Origin: Clostridia bacterium
Lineage (GTDB): Bacteria; Bacillota_A; Clostridia; Peptostreptococcales; Anaerovoracaceae
Direction of reading: 5' to 3'
DNA: 16,516 nt
NCBI GenBank assembly: GCA_024403175.1
Contig: JAKSSI010000004.1
Span: 1 to 16,516, forward strand
Part shown: positions 14,980 through 16,516 of the stretch, in pieces
Numbering within the stretch: the stretch's first letter is position 1
How the letters are laid out: each line of letters starts with the position of its first letter
Program-made: the position numbers and the translations under genes
The notes under the pieces: generated by a model
What the model was told of the DNA's origin: nothing
The model's database searches: none
What the model saw: the letters and a program-made list of their open reading frames with translations, nothing else

Positions 14980-15840
14980 TTTCAAGATTGGTACGCAAAG
15001 ATATGAATCGCTTCCGCGGTAGTATTCAACAATTGGCGTGCTGCTGTCTAAATAACAGTTAGCTTCTTGTAGCCATTCATTCATAACGTACTGATACATT
15101 TTGCGGAAGTTGTTGCTTAAGTCTGCAAAAACGCCGTAGTTTTCAATTTTGAAAATAGCATATTCGCCGCTCTTAATTCTAGCGGCTGCAAGGCCTGCGG
15201 GAATTAAGTTTGCGTATTCAACAGGTGTTCCGTAAAGATAGAAGGGCGCTTCGTTTCCGCAGTAATATGCAGGCACCCATAGGCCGCATTCACCGTGTTC
15301 AACGGGGTTGAAGGCGTTGTAAACGGTGGCGAGGGTTGGGTCGAAAGTTTGGTAATTCCAGAAGGCTCCGTTTTCAAGAATTTTGAAATCTTCGTCGTCT
15401 GGCATGTCGAACTTATAGCCCACCACAGTGCGCGCTTCTAATTTTTTGAATACAGGTTTTGGCGCTTCTTTCGGATGAGTGCGCAGGTATTGCGTTATAG
15501 TAATTCCGTAGATTTTCTTGAAAGCACGGGAGAGTTCGGCAGAGTTGTTGTATCCGCAGAGCTTTGCAGTTTCCGAATGCGAATGCCCATTTTGCATAAG
15601 CTGAATAGCGCGGTGAACCTTTCTTTGAATTATATAATTTCTTGGCGAAAAGCCTGTGCCTTCTTTAAACTGATGGCAGAAATAGTGGTAAGCGTAGCCG
15701 CTAACTTCCATTAAACTTTCCATCTCTATATCTTCGTGAATGTGCTCGTCTATGTATTTAAGAACTGCCTTGATATGCGGGTTTTGCGGCTTCAGCTCAA
15801 ACCCAGTTTGCTCAAAAGCAGAATGAAATAATTCGCTCAT
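14977..15840 (-). CDS. AraC-family regulator with GyrI-like effector domain
   Basis: A 287-residue transcription regulator. Residues 20-120 are the AraC double helix-turn-helix (YIDEHIHEDIEMESLMEVSG, then FKEGTGFSPRNYIIQRKVHRA and a second unit containing SELSRAFKKIYG). From about 135 to the end is a GyrI/SOUL-like small-molecule-binding domain. This order, DNA binding first and GyrI-like second, is that of Rob/TipA-like multidrug or stress regulators. An ATG at 15852 is in frame, but GGAGG (15850-15846, minus) overlaps it and stands five bases before the ATG at 15840, which I take as the start. The gene converges on the aromatic operon, ends at the foldback element and is divergent from the octapeptide-repeat frame. 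Its target and ligand are unknown. Confidence 0.92.
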   Translation of the reverse strand: MSELFHSAFEQTGFELKPQNPHIKAVLKYIDEHIHEDIEMESLMEVSGYAYHYFCHQFKEGTGFSPRNYIIQRKVHRAIQLMQNGHSHSETAKLCGYNNSAELSRAFKKIYGITITQYLRTHPKEAPKPVFKKLEARTVVGYKFDMPDDEDFKILENGAFWNYQTFDPTLATVYNAFNPVEHGECGLWVPAYYCGNEAPFYLYGTPVEYANLIPAGLAAARIKSGEYAIFKIENYGVFADLSNNFRKMYQYVMNEWLQEANCYLDSSTPIVEYYRGSDSYLCVPILK

Positions 15841-15850
15841 ATCAGCCTCC

Positions 15851-15893
15851 ATATTGTTTCCAATATTGTAACAGTTTCAGCCACGAAAAGCAA
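15851..15893 (-). promoter_or_regulatory. Promoter and possible operator of the AraC-type gene
   Basis: Read on the minus strand, TTGCTT (15893-15888) and TACAAT (15870-15865) are 17 bases apart, with TGT before the -10 forming an extended box. A perfect inverted repeat ATATTG-TTTC-CAATAT (15851-15866) overlaps the -10 edge and the expected start site, a likely place for autoregulation. Confidence 0.6.
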
Positions 15894-15924
15894 AAAGTGA
15901 TAAATTGCAGTATTGTTTATACTA

Positions 15925-15953
15925 TTGACGATACCACGGTATGCCGATATAAT
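15925..15953 (+). promoter_or_regulatory. Near-consensus promoter with palindromic spacer
   Basis: TTGACG (15925-15930) and TATAAT (15948-15953) are exactly 17 bases apart. The spacer begins with ATACC AC GGTAT (15931-15942), an inverted repeat lying between the two boxes, where a bound repressor would block polymerase. Transcription would start near 15960 and lead into the repeat frame. Confidence 0.68.
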
Positions 15954-15961
15954 TATGCTAA

Positions 15962-16516
15962 TTAGTTCGCTTTACCGAAGTATTTCGAGGTGATAAAGAT
16001 GCTTATAAATTGTCTGTCGACGGAGAGTATGATGAATCTAAACTTGCGTACTCGGCAGACGGAAAAGGAGCATCAGTTGAGGCTGCTTACGATGCGGCAA
16101 GCAAGGTGTTGTCAATCACCGTTAATGGAAATGATATTGCTGTAGACGCGAAGAATACTCATGTTTATGAGACTGAATTTAAATCTGTAGTTATCCCACA
16201 AGATACAATAGTACCGGGTCCACAAGACACAATAGTACCGGGTCCACAAGACACAATCGTACCGGGGCCACAGGATACAATCGTACCGGGTCCACAAGAT
16301 ACAATCGTTCCAGGTCCACAAGATACAATAGTACCGGGTCCACAAGACACAATCGTACCGGGTCCACAAGACACAATCGTACCGGGTCCACAAGACACAA
16401 TCGTACCAGGTCCACAAGATACAATCGTACCGGGTCCACAAGACACAATAGTACCGGGTCCACAGGATACAATCGTACCGGGTCCACAAGACACAATCGT
16501 GCCGGGTCCACAAGAC
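15962..16516 (+). CDS. Partial octapeptide-repeat protein, start unclear
   Basis: This frame is open from just after an in-frame TAA (15959-15961) to the window edge, 185 codons. The first 78 or so residues (FRGDKDAYKLSVDG, ASKVLSITVNGNDIAVD) read like an ordinary folded beta-rich domain, and are followed by at least 13 tandem PQDTIVPG units. The frame has no ATG; only TTG at 16010 or later weak codons are available, with no matched ribosome site. A good ribosome site, GAGGTGA (15987-15993), and ATG (15999) exist but in a frame one base off, which stops at 16143-16145. So the gene is 5'-truncated, frameshifted, or affected by a sequence error. No signal peptide is visible. A surface or secreted protein is a guess from the Pro/Gly-rich repeats. 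I do not recognise the family. Confidence 0.62.
16196..16516 (+). repeat. Tandem 24-base coding repeat (PQDTIVPG), 13 full copies plus 9 bases
   Basis: Units begin at 16196 and every 24 bases after it, ending with a partial copy at 16508-16516 cut by the window edge. Each reads Pro-Gln-Asp-Thr-Ile-Val-Pro-Gly in the plus frame. Copies differ at third positions (gat/gac, ata/atc, gta/gtt/gtg, caa/cag, ccg/cca, ggt/ggg) but no copy changes an amino acid. There are no indels, so the array stays in frame. Minus-strand open frames over it are by-products of the period being a multiple of three. Confidence 0.97.

Noticed and set aside
14690..14998. Small open frames on both strands across the foldback (plus 14775-14966, minus 14690-14998)
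   Set aside because: They run through the inverted repeat, lack ribosome sites, and the minus one overlaps the end of the DAHP synthase gene.
15999..16145. A 48-codon ORF from the ATG with a good ribosome site as a leader peptide
   Set aside because: Its residues show no run of a single amino acid and no following terminator; it looks like an out-of-frame reading of the repeat gene.
16112..16513. Minus-strand open frames over the repeat array (for example repeated SCGPGTIV)
   Set aside because: The repeat period is a multiple of three, so all frames stay open. Variation is synonymous only in the plus frame, which also joins a folded-looking upstream segment.
16196..16516. CRISPR array
   Set aside because: The 24-base period is continuous with no spacers, and every unit translates to the same octapeptide.

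Overview
The window looks like part of a chromosome from an anaerobic, AT-leaning Bacillota, probably clostridial. Support for this: strong GGAGG-type ribosome sites, sigma-A type TTGACA/TATAAT promoters, tight one-strand operons, a TrpB2-type enzyme, a ROK kinase with a zinc motif, a short MscL, and a tRNA with encoded CCA. I did not compute composition or phylogeny, so the placement is an inference.

Left part (1-6248). A LysR-type regulator (minus strand) is divergent from a TrpB2-type tryptophan synthase beta chain; a candidate LysR operator and a good promoter lie between them. A diacylglycerol-kinase-family lipid kinase (minus strand) follows, sharing a hairpin terminator with trpB. Then come a ROK sugar kinase, mscL and a B12-binding radical SAM protein, closely spaced on the plus strand.

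Middle part (6277-14757). A tRNA-Leu(GAG) with its own promoter and terminator is followed by an operon holding the whole shikimate pathway plus the Phe and Tyr branches: pheA (chorismate mutase-prephenate dehydratase), aroB, aroC, an aroE-aroK fusion, aroQ, aroA, tyrA and a class I DAHP synthase. The eight genes are separated by at most about 15 bases or overlap, and only an aminotransferase is missing for Phe and Tyr. In front lies the most interesting item: an unlisted 50-codon leader ORF (6562-6714) in which 15 of 25 consecutive residues are Phe or Tyr. It is followed by a possible antiterminator arm and a strong intrinsic terminator just before pheA. This has the layout of ribosome-mediated attenuation sensing Phe and Tyr but not Trp, which fits an operon carrying both pheA and tyrA but no trp gene.

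Right part (14758-16516). A roughly 150-base foldback element with near-perfect 30-base arms lies between the operon and a convergent AraC-type regulator that has a GyrI-like ligand domain. Divergent from that regulator, a near-consensus promoter with a palindrome in its spacer leads into an open frame that ends in at least 13 tandem copies of the octapeptide PQDTIVPG and runs off the window. The DNA copies differ only at synonymous positions. The well-placed ribosome site and ATG are one frame away from the repeat frame, so the gene start may be frameshifted, truncated or mis-assembled.
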